In this document: positions 1 to 6,313 of the stretch, piece after piece | How positions within the stretch are numbered: the stretch's first letter is position 1 | Layout: each line of letters begins with the position of its first letter | Assembly (NCBI GenBank): GCA_022704585.1 | Contig: JAKJGD010000009.1 | Location: 1-13,920 of the forward strand | Direction of reading: 5' to 3' | Origin: Spirochaetota bacterium | Lineage (GTDB): Bacteria > Spirochaetota > UBA4802 > UBA5550 | DNA length: 13,920 nt | Made by a program: the position numbers and the translations under genes | The notes under the pieces: model-generated | The model's database searches: none | Seen by the model: the letters and a program-made list of their open reading frames with translations, nothing else | Told to the model about the DNA's origin: nothing

Positions 1-300
1 GACGTCACGGAATTCAACGGGATGAAGAAGGCCTTCGGCGATTCCCTGCCCCCCTTCTCCGGCATTAAACCCTATATCGGCCATACCGTGGGGGCAAGCG
101 GTGTGATCGAGCTTGTCATTATCATTGAATCGATCGCGCGGGGCTTTTTTCCGGCCACGCCCGGGTTCGAGGAGGCCGATGACGAGATCGGCGCGCGCCC
201 CCTGACAGAACCCTTGCCCATGACCGGGGGCACTGTCATGCTGAACTTCTTCGGATTCGGGGGCAACTGCACCTCTTATATCGTCACCAACAAGGACTGA
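1..300 (+). CDS. Beta-ketoacyl-ACP synthase, C-terminal end (5' truncated by window)
   Basis: The last 99 residues of a condensing enzyme that extends an acyl chain by decarboxylative condensation with malonyl-ACP. The reading frame is open from base 1 to a TGA at 298-300. The motif KPYIGHTVGASGVIELV holds the second catalytic His (GHT.GA.G), and the closing NFFGFGGNCTSYIV matches the oxyanion/NxFGFGG tail of KAS II-type enzymes. The catalytic Cys and first His lie outside the window, so full activity cannot be judged. The next gene starts 5 bp after the stop with no strong separate ribosome site, so the two are probably translationally coupled. The neighbour is a Cys-less KS homologue, which suggests a KS/chain-length-factor pair as in aryl polyene or type II polyketide systems. 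Family assignment is secure; the exact subfamily is not. Confidence 0.9.
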   Translation, partial: DVTEFNGMKKAFGDSLPPFSGIKPYIGHTVGASGVIELVIIIESIARGFFPATPGFEEADDEIGARPLTEPLPMTGGTVMLNFFGFGGNCTSYIVTNKD

Positions 301-305
301 GAACC

Positions 306-1175
306 ATGTATATTCATTCATTTTCGCCCTTCATCTGCGATCCAATTGACGACATCGAGGGCCTCAAGGCGGATTTAAAGAACTACACCGACTTTTTCTT
401 CCGCCGGGTGAACAAGTTCATCCTGCTGTCGCTCTTGGGAGTGCACAAGTGTATCCATGGGAAGATGATCGACAGGAACATCGCCGTGTATCTCACGACT
501 GAAAACGGGAACCTGGGCGATACCGAAAACGTGCTCCACCAGATGTACGACGAGAACTCGTTCCCCAAGCCCTTCAACTTCATCAATACCATGAGCAATA
601 CCGCGTCCTTTTATGTGGCCCAGAGCCTGAAGTCCCTGGGACGGAGCATCACCGTGTCAAGCAAGAACGTGTCGTTCGAGCGCGGCCTTGAGCTGGCGGC
701 CGTGGACCTCGAGCGCGGCCATGTCAGGGAGGCCCTCGTCGGGGGCGTGGACGAGGCCGTGATATCCCGCGAACATTTCATGAAGAAATACGATACATTC
801 TATCATGATACCAGGTTCGTGGAAGGAAGCAGCTGGCTTTATCTTACCGTTGAAAAAAACGGCTCCATTGGTGAGATTACCGGGATTAGGACATGTCAAT
901 CACGGGAAGCAGCCATTCAATGGATACAGGACAAAACAGGGACCCCCTCAGTCATTGCCTTCGGTATTCTGATACCACCCGTAGAAAAAGATATTTTCAA
1001 AATGGGGTGCAAGGCTGAAACGGTGTTGGACTATCTTGGTGGATATGGTTATTACGATACCGCAGCATCATTCGCCACTGGGAAATTCCTTGAGTCAGCC
1101 ACGGGCGGGACCTTCGCCCATATCAACAAAAACATACACGGAAGCTACGTAATTTTTACCTGCAAAAAGTATTGA
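306..1175 (+). CDS. Short ketosynthase-like protein without catalytic Cys (chain-length-factor-like)
   Basis: A 289-residue protein related to the N-terminal half of beta-ketoacyl synthases. Residues 116-150 align without gaps to the active-site region of the intact KS at the right end of this window: TVSSKNVS here against TVTTACSS there, followed by the shared G..R..L.GG.D. The nucleophile position is therefore Asn121. Near the C terminus GYYDTAAS takes the place of the KS GHTVGAS, so that His is also lost. At 289 residues it is much shorter than a KS (about 400) and resembles the short KS-like proteins of aryl polyene clusters. Likely role (inference): a non-catalytic partner of the upstream KS that shapes chain length. 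Starts at an ATG 5 bp after the KS stop. GC content falls visibly from about base 780 onward within the gene. Confidence 0.75.
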   Translation: MYIHSFSPFICDPIDDIEGLKADLKNYTDFFFRRVNKFILLSLLGVHKCIHGKMIDRNIAVYLTTENGNLGDTENVLHQMYDENSFPKPFNFINTMSNTASFYVAQSLKSLGRSITVSSKNVSFERGLELAAVDLERGHVREALVGGVDEAVISREHFMKKYDTFYHDTRFVEGSSWLYLTVEKNGSIGEITGIRTCQSREAAIQWIQDKTGTPSVIAFGILIPPVEKDIFKMGCKAETVLDYLGGYGYYDTAASFATGKFLESATGGTFAHINKNIHGSYVIFTCKKY

Positions 1176-1209
1176 AAACGGAGCGCTGCATTTTTCAAAT
1201 AGGGATCCA

Positions 1210-2232
1210 TCATTTCCACTTTATTTTTTTCAGCAATAGATAAGCCGCCTTCTCTTCCTCCGCGCATTCGCGATATAATTGGGCAGTTTTTTCAAGATCC
1301 ACCTCGTCGGTTTTACCCTGGATGAACTTCCCGCAGGTTGAAGCGGCAAGCCTCCACTTGTCCCCGATCGCCACGAATTTTTTTGAGGCTTCCAGGAGCT
1401 CCGGGATCTTCAATATATCGTAGGCTTCACGAAGAAAGGCCGCATATATGTACCGGAATCCTCCGCCGCCGGTGCCGACCTCCTCCTGGAAAAGGACTAT
1501 GTGGTAGAAAAGACCCCTGACAAACTTAGTGTTTGGATTTTTCTGGAGCCGCTGTATCATCCTTGCAAAGGTTTTAATTCCAAGGATTCCGTAATAGGGG
1601 AACATCGGCTGCAGCATCATGAAGAGAACGCGTTTGATCGATTTTCTTATCGCTTTTTTATAATCTATCGTTTCAGGAAACTCAAGGGGATAAAACATGA
1701 AACCTTTCGGCGCCTGAGGTCCCCTGGAAAAACGTGCCATCTTAAGATCATCACGGTGAACCCTTGTCATATGGTCCCACAGGGGATCATTGATCAGGTA
1801 TTCATCCCCCTCCTTGCCGGTGACAATGGTCATGTGACTATTGTTGGGAATACGGAACTCCCCCAGAAAATATTTCAGATAGGCCACGGAACCCTGGATT
1901 CCAACCGGTTTGCCTTCATCCAGCAGCCGGTCCAGCTCTTTCATGGCCTCCTCTTCCTGATTGTAATCATAGGTCTTGATGCAGAATTTGATGCCGAGGC
2001 GTTTTTGCACTCCCTTGACTATGCTCTGAGGAAGCATCCGCCACGAGATCAGGGGCCTGCCCCAAATCTTGACGAAGGGGAGGTACACGAAACCGATATT
2101 GCTGGAGATGCCGAAGGCCATGGGTTCCGATAGGTCAAAGCCGTAATTGGTCACAACGGAGGAAACGGACCCTGACTCGCAGTGCCCCCCCTGGTAATGC
2201 CTGTATGGTTTCTGGGCTATTGCTTTTTTCAT
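1210..2232 (-). CDS. BtrH-like acyltransferase / C39-like Cys-His-Asp protein, copy 1
   Basis: A 340-residue protein with a BtrH N-terminal-type domain (family known from butirosin BtrH, which moves an acyl group from an ACP to an aminoglycoside amine). The papain-like signature is visible: Cys18 in GGHCESGS, His133 in NNSHMTIVTG, and Asp149 in YLINDP. The first 190 residues form this domain. The C-terminal half holds a Gly-rich stretch (EEVGTGGGGFRY) shared with copy 2 and ends in LLKKIKWK, as copy 2 does. No signal peptide or membrane segment, so cytosolic. Its ATG overlaps the stop of the upstream HTH-like gene by 4 bp (ATGA), indicating coupling. It converges on the KS-like gene with 34 bp between them. 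The acceptor substrate is unknown; acyl transfer from a carrier protein is inferred from the family and from the FAS-type neighbours. An amidase or protease role is the main alternative. Confidence 0.8.
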   Translation of the reverse strand: MKKAIAQKPYRHYQGGHCESGSVSSVVTNYGFDLSEPMAFGISSNIGFVYLPFVKIWGRPLISWRMLPQSIVKGVQKRLGIKFCIKTYDYNQEEEAMKELDRLLDEGKPVGIQGSVAYLKYFLGEFRIPNNSHMTIVTGKEGDEYLINDPLWDHMTRVHRDDLKMARFSRGPQAPKGFMFYPLEFPETIDYKKAIRKSIKRVLFMMLQPMFPYYGILGIKTFARMIQRLQKNPNTKFVRGLFYHIVLFQEEVGTGGGGFRYIYAAFLREAYDILKIPELLEASKKFVAIGDKWRLAASTCGKFIQGKTDEVDLEKTAQLYRECAEEEKAAYLLLKKIKWK

Positions 2233-2633
2233 GATAGGGTACTCTTGAATTTCATGATAATTTCAACGTCAGTGTGCAGGATATGGGCGTACCGCGCGAG
2301 GGTGGCATCGTCCAGTTTTTCGAATCCCTTAGGTGTTAAATGCTTTTTCACTTTTCGCCATGGTATCTCGGTAAATTGGGCCAGGCCGACAGGATCCAGA
2401 TATGCACAGTACATGAAGTATTCAAGCGGTGATGACTGACCATTTTTAATTCTTTCCTTTGCCTGTTCCGCCAGTTCCCTGAACTCCTCCTGGAGATTGA
2501 GTCCTGCATAGTATCCCGGATCCCATCCATCTGATTGAACTTTTTCAAATTTACCCTCGTCATTCTCCGCGTATTGGACAAGGGTTGTCTTGAGCATCCT
2601 TTTACCGTCTTGAGGAACTTCTTTAACTTTCAT
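2229..2633 (-). CDS. Small HTH-like protein paired with BtrH homologue, copy 1
   Basis: A 134-residue protein of no named family that I recognise. The first 50 residues look like a variable, acidic lead. Residues 61-125 resemble a helix-turn-helix of the XRE kind: SPLEYFMYCAYLD, LAQFTEIPWRKVKKHL, then F..LDD..LARYA. The same pattern recurs in the paralogue before the second BtrH gene (SPLEYFM, R.VKKH, D..L.RYA). Starts at an ATG with AGGG about 8 bp upstream, and its TGA overlaps the BtrH start by 4 bp. Upstream lies a minus-strand TTGACA element (2688-2683). Two roles are possible: a DNA-binding regulator of its own operon, or a protein partner of the acyltransferase. The obligatory pairing seen twice here fits either. 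No catalytic residues are evident. Confidence 0.7.
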   Translation of the reverse strand: MKVKEVPQDGKRMLKTTLVQYAENDEGKFEKVQSDGWDPGYYAGLNLQEEFRELAEQAKERIKNGQSSPLEYFMYCAYLDPVGLAQFTEIPWRKVKKHLTPKGFEKLDDATLARYAHILHTDVEIIMKFKSTLS

Positions 2634-2682
2634 ATTAACACCCTGTTACATGATTCAGTACCTTTATTTCAAAATATGTTTT

Positions 2683-2694
2683 TGTCAACATAAA
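2683..2694 (-). promoter_or_regulatory. Candidate -35 element and conserved TTTATGTTGACA motif upstream of HTH/BtrH copy 1
   Basis: Read on the minus strand the sequence is TTTATGTTGACA, a perfect TTGACA preceded by TTTATG. It lies about 50 bp before the ATG of the HTH-like gene. A convincing -10 at 16-18 bp is not visible (best is TAAAGG), so this is either an activator-dependent promoter or an operator. Nearly the same block stands upstream of both methyltransferase genes. Confidence 0.35.
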
Positions 2695-2713
2695 ATCCAG
2701 CGAAGAATCCCCT

Positions 2714-2731
2714 GTAATCCTGATGGATTAC
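2714..2731. repeat. Perfect 7-bp inverted repeat
   Basis: GTAATCC and GGATTAC separated by TGAT form a perfect palindrome with a 4-nt centre. It sits in the divergent space between the HTH/BtrH operon and methyltransferase 1, about 80 bp from the HTH start. It could be a binding site for a dimeric regulator or a small hairpin. Confidence 0.4.
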
Positions 2732-2766
2732 CAACTTATTGATCACAGTACATTACCATATCAACC

Positions 2767-2847
2767 TGTCATTTCGAACGAAGCGAGAAATCATTCCCCG
2801 GTTATTTATAAAAGATTTCTCAATCGCTGTGCTCCTTCGAAACGACA
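2767..2847. repeat. REP/MITE-like imperfect hairpin repeat
   Basis: The left end TGTCATTTCGA and the right end TCGAAACGACA are inverted repeats with one mismatch. Inside them GAAGCGAGAAATC is answered by GATTTCTC, then an unpaired bulge, then CTTCG. This layout (TGTCATTTCGAACGAAGCGAG ends folding into a bulged stem) resembles dispersed intergenic hairpin elements in many bacterial genomes. The TGTCAT end also has a second possible partner, ATGACAGG at 2889-2896. Only one copy is in the window. Confidence 0.55.
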
Positions 2848-2906
2848 ATACGCCATATGTTTGTCTAATTTCTAATAGGTCCAAACAGGATGACAGGGAT
2901 TGCTTA

Positions 2907-2924
2907 ATTGAATTTATGTTGACT
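2907..2924 (+). promoter_or_regulatory. Conserved upstream block of methyltransferase 1, containing TTGACT
   Basis: ATTGAATTTATGTTGACT stands 94 bp before the ATG. It differs by one base from the block 87 bp before the methyltransferase 2 start (3910-3927). The TTGACT (2919-2924) can serve as a -35 hexamer, but no good -10 is placed at 16-18 bp. The block may be a shared promoter or operator, or a relic of the duplication that made the two genes. Confidence 0.4.
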
Positions 2925-3000
2925 ATATCACTGCAAACAGTACACTCAAAAAACTGCTGTAGAATATGTTCATCAATAATCTAATTATCACGAGGTTATC

Positions 3001-3825
3001 ATGGAAGCAGATAAATGGTGGAGCACCTGGGCCCCGGTTTGGGACCATATCGAAGACAGGCATTTCGGCACCACGACCACCGAATTACTTATGGACCAGA
3101 TAAAACCTGAAGTCCTGGTAATAGGCGCCGGCCAGGGGCTTATCGTACGGTATTTAAAGAATAAAGGCATCAGCGCAACGGGCCTTGATATTAATCCCGA
3201 CATGGTCAAAGTCGCGAAAGATAAATATGATCTCGCCATAGTTGAAGGCGATGCCGGAAAACTGCCCTTCCAGGATGATTCATACGCCACCGTTATTATT
3301 TCTTCGGGCGTGGTCGATTACGGAGCCGATGAAGCAGCCATTACCACCTTCATAAACGAAGCGAAAAGGGTCTGCCGAAGGGGCGGAAAGATCCTGGCGG
3401 CCTTTTATAAAATTACCGGGCGCATTGAAAAAATATACAAGAAGATCGGCGTCATCGATTCGGACAGCATGTACCGCATGAAGAGAATCTTCGAGATCAA
3501 CGAAATAGCCGAGAAATTCCCCCCTCTCTGCGCCATCCCCATACAGAAATGGACGGGTAAAAGCATGGCGCGGGTCAATTTCGAGTGGCTCATTGTCGGC
3601 CTGACGCAGCCAAAGGAATTCAAGACCGAAAGAAAATGGATCAATGCCCTGTTTAAAAACGCCAGGAAAATAGGCCTGGAAAAAAAAGTCATGCTCGAAA
3701 GCGTCCCGGACTCGATACCCTATCGCACTACGGTGCAGGTTAAAGAATTAATGGAAAAAATCCATGTCGGGTACCGGGAAATAAAAGAATATGATGATTC
3801 CTCGGTCGTGATCATCGAAAAATAG
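3001..3825 (+). CDS. Class I SAM-dependent methyltransferase, copy 1
   Basis: A 274-residue soluble methyltransferase. The Rossmann core follows a distinctive leader WWSTWAPVWDHIEDRHFGT: motif I is VLVIGAGQG (residues 38-46), the acidic ribose-binding residue is Asp63 in GLDINPDM, and VEGDAG (81-86) and LPF follow, as in Methyltransf_11-type enzymes. The C-terminal 110 residues vary more and probably set the substrate. Starts at an ATG with GAGG 5 bp upstream. It is transcribed away from the HTH/BtrH pair. About two thirds of its residues, by eye, match copy 2, the N-terminal half most strongly. Because small-molecule methyltransferases often travel with tailoring enzymes, it probably methylates the product or head group of the pathway; the substrate is not deducible. 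Confidence 0.85.
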   Translation: MEADKWWSTWAPVWDHIEDRHFGTTTTELLMDQIKPEVLVIGAGQGLIVRYLKNKGISATGLDINPDMVKVAKDKYDLAIVEGDAGKLPFQDDSYATVIISSGVVDYGADEAAITTFINEAKRVCRRGGKILAAFYKITGRIEKIYKKIGVIDSDSMYRMKRIFEINEIAEKFPPLCAIPIQKWTGKSMARVNFEWLIVGLTQPKEFKTERKWINALFKNARKIGLEKKVMLESVPDSIPYRTTVQVKELMEKIHVGYREIKEYDDSSVVIIEK

Positions 3826-3845
3826 CGTCACGGGCTCTCAATGAA

Positions 3846-3908
3846 GGCTTGCCGTACCAGGTCCAGTATCTCGGGTTTATCCACAATCGTGTGACTGCAC
3901 CAGGGCTG
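3846..3908 (-). pseudogene. Decayed fragment of a B12-radical SAM gene
   Basis: On the minus strand this short stretch reads QPWCSHTIVDKPEILDLVRQA and soon meets a TGA (3830-3828). The intact radical SAM protein encoded at 6314-7597 contains WCSHTIEDKPEVLDMARQA: 15 of 19 positions from W to the final A are identical, and the DNA is also similar. Upstream on the same frame a stop appears within about 15 codons. There is no CxxxCxxC motif, no start and no room for a domain, so this is an internal relic of a second radical SAM gene left between the two methyltransferases. It implies that the duplicated block once carried its own radical SAM gene. Confidence 0.7.
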
Positions 3909-3909
3909 T

Positions 3910-3927
3910 ATTGAATTTATATTGACT
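3910..3927 (+). promoter_or_regulatory. Conserved upstream block of methyltransferase 2, containing TTGACT
   Basis: ATTGAATTTATATTGACT, one base different from the block before methyltransferase 1. It lies 87 bp before the chosen start at 3997 and next to the radical SAM relic. A possible -10 (GATAGA near 3942) follows the TTGACT at about 15-17 bp but is poor. The TTG inside this block should not be taken as a start codon. Confidence 0.4.
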
Positions 3928-3996
3928 TCAGCAGAGCGACTGATAGAAAATCAGACTGTTATTGAGAGGCTGCAATCCAATTTTCACGAGATCGGC

Positions 3997-4824
3997 ATGA
4001 AAACTGACAGATGGTGGAGCACCTGGGCGCCGGTATGGGATCATATAGAGGACCGCCACTTCGGAACCAGGACAACAGAAGCACTTAGTGACAGAATTAC
4101 ATCCGATGTACTGATAATCGGCGCCGGTCAGGGGCTGATTGTTCGCTACCTGAAAGACAAAGGAATCAGGGCGGTCGGCCTCGACATCAACCCCGACATG
4201 GTCAGGACCGCGAAGGAAAAATACAATATTGACATAGTTGAAGGCGATGCCGGCAGCCTGCCCTTCGATGATGAGACGTTCAATACGGTCATCATTTCAT
4301 CAGGCGTGGTAGATTACGGTGCGGATGAAGCCGCGATTGCACGTTTCATCAGCGAGGCGAAACGGGTATGCCGGATCGGCGGAATAATATTTGCGGCATT
4401 CTACCGCATAGTGCCGCCCATAGAAAAGATATACCGGCAGATCGGCGTAATCGACAATCATAACATCTACCACATGATACGGATCTTCGAGGTCAACGAG
4501 ATAGGCGCACGGCGCCCGTTCAAATGCATGTACCGGATACATCAATGGTCCGGCATGGACCTCATTCGGGCCTTTTTTTACTGGACATGGGTGGGTATTA
4601 CCCTTCCGAAAGAATTCATGGGCGAACGGGACTGGATCAACGACATTTTCAGAAAGGCAGCGGAAATGGGTATTGAGAAAAAAACCCTCCTCGACAGCGT
4701 GCCGGATAAAATTCCATACCGTGCCAAAACCGACATCGAGGCGCTGCTCGGCAGGATCAATGTCCGGTATCGCGAGATCATGGAATTTGACGACTGCTCT
4801 GTCGTCGTCATAGAGAAAGCATAG
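3997..4824 (+). CDS. Class I SAM-dependent methyltransferase, copy 2
   Basis: A 275-residue paralogue of the preceding methyltransferase. The same leader (WWSTWAPVWDHIEDRHFGT), glycine motif IGAGQG (41-46), Asp63 in GLDINPDM and VEGDAG are present. The ATG at 3997 is chosen because it lines up exactly with the copy 1 start (TCACGAG, 6 bases, ATG in both), although an in-frame TTG at 3922 would add 25 unconserved residues. The ribosome site (CGAGA) is weaker than in copy 1. The C-terminal half differs noticeably (for example QWSGMDLIRAFFYWTW against KWTGKSMARVNFEWLI), suggesting different acceptors or different methylation positions. It converges on BtrH copy 2 with 51 bp between the stops. 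Confidence 0.85.
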   Translation: MKTDRWWSTWAPVWDHIEDRHFGTRTTEALSDRITSDVLIIGAGQGLIVRYLKDKGIRAVGLDINPDMVRTAKEKYNIDIVEGDAGSLPFDDETFNTVIISSGVVDYGADEAAIARFISEAKRVCRIGGIIFAAFYRIVPPIEKIYRQIGVIDNHNIYHMIRIFEVNEIGARRPFKCMYRIHQWSGMDLIRAFFYWTWVGITLPKEFMGERDWINDIFRKAAEMGIEKKTLLDSVPDKIPYRAKTDIEALLGRINVRYREIMEFDDCSVVVIEKA

Positions 4825-4845
4825 GCCACTCAATGTGCCATGCTG

Positions 4846-4867
4846 CCGGTCAGCGGACTGCTACCGG
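4846..4867. terminator. Weak hairpin between convergent genes
   Basis: CCGGTcAGC and GCTACCGG form an 8-bp stem with one bulged C and a GGACT loop. It lies in the 51-bp gap between methyltransferase 2 and BtrH copy 2. There is no T-tract on either side, so intrinsic termination is uncertain. Confidence 0.25.
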
Positions 4868-4875
4868 TCGAGCGG

Positions 4876-5898
4876 TCACTTCCACTTTATCTTTTTCAGG
4901 ATGAGATAGACTTTTTTCTCGGATTCCGCCCATTCCCGCACGAGTGCGGCCAGGGGCATGAGATCGAAATCGTCCTTCCTGGCCTTCACGATTTGCGCAC
5001 ATACATTGGCGATATTCCGCATGAGGCCCGCAGTCTCGGCCATCTGCATCTTCGCCTCTTCAAGCTCCGGGATGCCGAGGAGTCGGGAAGCCTCCTGCAA
5101 GAACGCCGCGAACATGTAGCGGAACCCGCCGCCGCCCGTGCCCACTTCCTCCTGGAACATGAGCAGGTTGCCCAGGAAGCCGCGCACGTACTTCTTGTCC
5201 GGACTCCTATGGAGCTTCTCGATTTTCCGCGCGAGGGTTTTGATTCCCTTGATCCCGACGATCGGGAAGATCGGCTGGAGCATCATGCTGACGGTCTGCT
5301 TTATACCCTTCTGTATCGCGTGCCGGTAGTCTATCGAAGCGGGGACCGATTCAGGGTAGAATATAAAGCCGCGCGGCGCGAACATACCTTTCTCGAAACG
5401 TGCCTTGCGCAGATTTTCGGCGTTGAGTCTCATTGGATGATCAATCATAGAGTCGCTGATAAGGTAATAATTCCCTTCCTTTCCGTAAATTACAATTGTG
5501 TGACCGTTGAAAAAGACGCGAAATTCGAGTTTTAAATATATGAGATAGTTCATGCAGGTCTGCAGACCCACCGGCTGGCCCTGGGCCAGGAGCGCGTCCA
5601 GCTCATCCATTGCTTCCTGCTCGTCGCTATACGTTTTCGTTACGAATTGTATTCCAAGCCGCTTCTGAATTTTTTTCAGAATCATGCTCGGCGGCATACG
5701 GTAGGATATCATCGGGTGACCCCACACCTTGACAGGGGGAAAGTAAAAAAAAATGAGTGCACTGGCGATCCCGAATATCAGCGGCTCAGAAATTTCGAGT
5801 CCTGAATTCTTCAGCATGTTACAGACGGCCCCTGATTCACAGTGGGCCGCCTCATAATGAACGTATGTCCGGTCATCTTTCTTGTTCATGTCAATCAT
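4876..5898 (-). CDS. BtrH-like acyltransferase / C39-like Cys-His-Asp protein, copy 2
   Basis: A 340-residue paralogue of the protein at 1210-2232, of exactly the same length. The triad is kept: Cys20 in AAHCESGA, His133 in FNGHTIVIYG and Asp149 in YLISDS, so both copies look active. It also shares EEVGTGGGGFRY and the C-terminal LILKKIKWK. The N-terminal BtrH-type domain (about 1-190) is cytosolic, with no signal peptide. Its ATG overlaps the upstream HTH-like stop by 4 bp, as in copy 1, and it is the third gene of the operon radical SAM - HTH - BtrH. In the known family member BtrH the enzyme takes an acyl group from an ACP, and ACP and KS genes lie in this window, so carrier-protein unloading is a reasonable but untested role. 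Sequence differences around residues 120-150 could reflect a different acceptor. Confidence 0.8.
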   Translation of the reverse strand: MIDMNKKDDRTYVHYEAAHCESGAVCNMLKNSGLEISEPLIFGIASALIFFYFPPVKVWGHPMISYRMPPSMILKKIQKRLGIQFVTKTYSDEQEAMDELDALLAQGQPVGLQTCMNYLIYLKLEFRVFFNGHTIVIYGKEGNYYLISDSMIDHPMRLNAENLRKARFEKGMFAPRGFIFYPESVPASIDYRHAIQKGIKQTVSMMLQPIFPIVGIKGIKTLARKIEKLHRSPDKKYVRGFLGNLLMFQEEVGTGGGGFRYMFAAFLQEASRLLGIPELEEAKMQMAETAGLMRNIANVCAQIVKARKDDFDLMPLAALVREWAESEKKVYLILKKIKWK

Positions 5899-6293
5899 AC
5901 CTTGTAATTCTTTATCGTATCAATGTCGATCAGAAACGCCTGTGCGTAACGCTGCAACACGTCGTCACCCAGGGTTTTAAAAACGCCCGGTTTCATATGC
6001 TTTTTCACCTGCCGCCGGGAATAGCCGGTCAGGGCTATGACCAGCTCGATCTCTATATTAGCTTGATGCATGAAATACTCCAGCGGCGACGTCTTCCCCT
6101 GCCTGATCCGCTCCCGCGCATCTTCGGCCCGGTCCCGGTACATATCAAACAGGTTCTCTGCAACGATGACCCCGTATTCAGTCATCTCCTCATACTCCTC
6201 GAACACATTTCCCCTGCCATCCACCGTATACCTGACCCGCCTGCTATTTGCATCAAACAGATTACCGTTCTTATCAGTATCAAGAATTTTCAT
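5895..6293 (-). CDS. Small HTH-like protein paired with BtrH homologue, copy 2
   Basis: A 132-residue paralogue of the protein at 2229-2633. The C-terminal 70 residues carry the shared pattern RIRQGKTSPLEYFM, IALTGYSRRQVKKHM and F..LGDDVLQRYA, which reads like an XRE-type helix-turn-helix. The N-terminal 50 residues are divergent and acidic. Starts at an ATG with GGAG 7 bp upstream, 20 bp after the radical SAM stop, and overlaps the BtrH start by 4 bp. I do not recognise a named family. It could be an autoregulator or a dedicated partner of BtrH. Confidence 0.7.
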   Translation of the reverse strand: MKILDTDKNGNLFDANSRRVRYTVDGRGNVFEEYEEMTEYGVIVAENLFDMYRDRAEDARERIRQGKTSPLEYFMHQANIEIELVIALTGYSRRQVKKHMKPGVFKTLGDDVLQRYAQAFLIDIDTIKNYKV

Positions 6294-6313
6294 GAATCAC
6301 TCCAATTCCGCCG

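Noticed and set aside
1501..2133. Plus-strand open frame of 210 codons opposite BtrH copy 1
   Set aside because: Shadow of BtrH copy 1; no ribosome site and no recognisable motif.
3922..3996. N-terminal extension of methyltransferase 2 from a TTG
   Set aside because: The TTG is part of the conserved TTGACT block shared with methyltransferase 1, and the added residues have no counterpart in the paralogue.
4300..4833. Minus-strand open frame of 177 codons opposite methyltransferase 2
   Set aside because: Antisense to conserved methyltransferase motifs; no support of its own.
4840..5535. Plus-strand open frame of 231 codons opposite BtrH copy 2
   Set aside because: Antisense to a gene with an intact Cys-His-Asp signature and a paralogue; no domain pattern.
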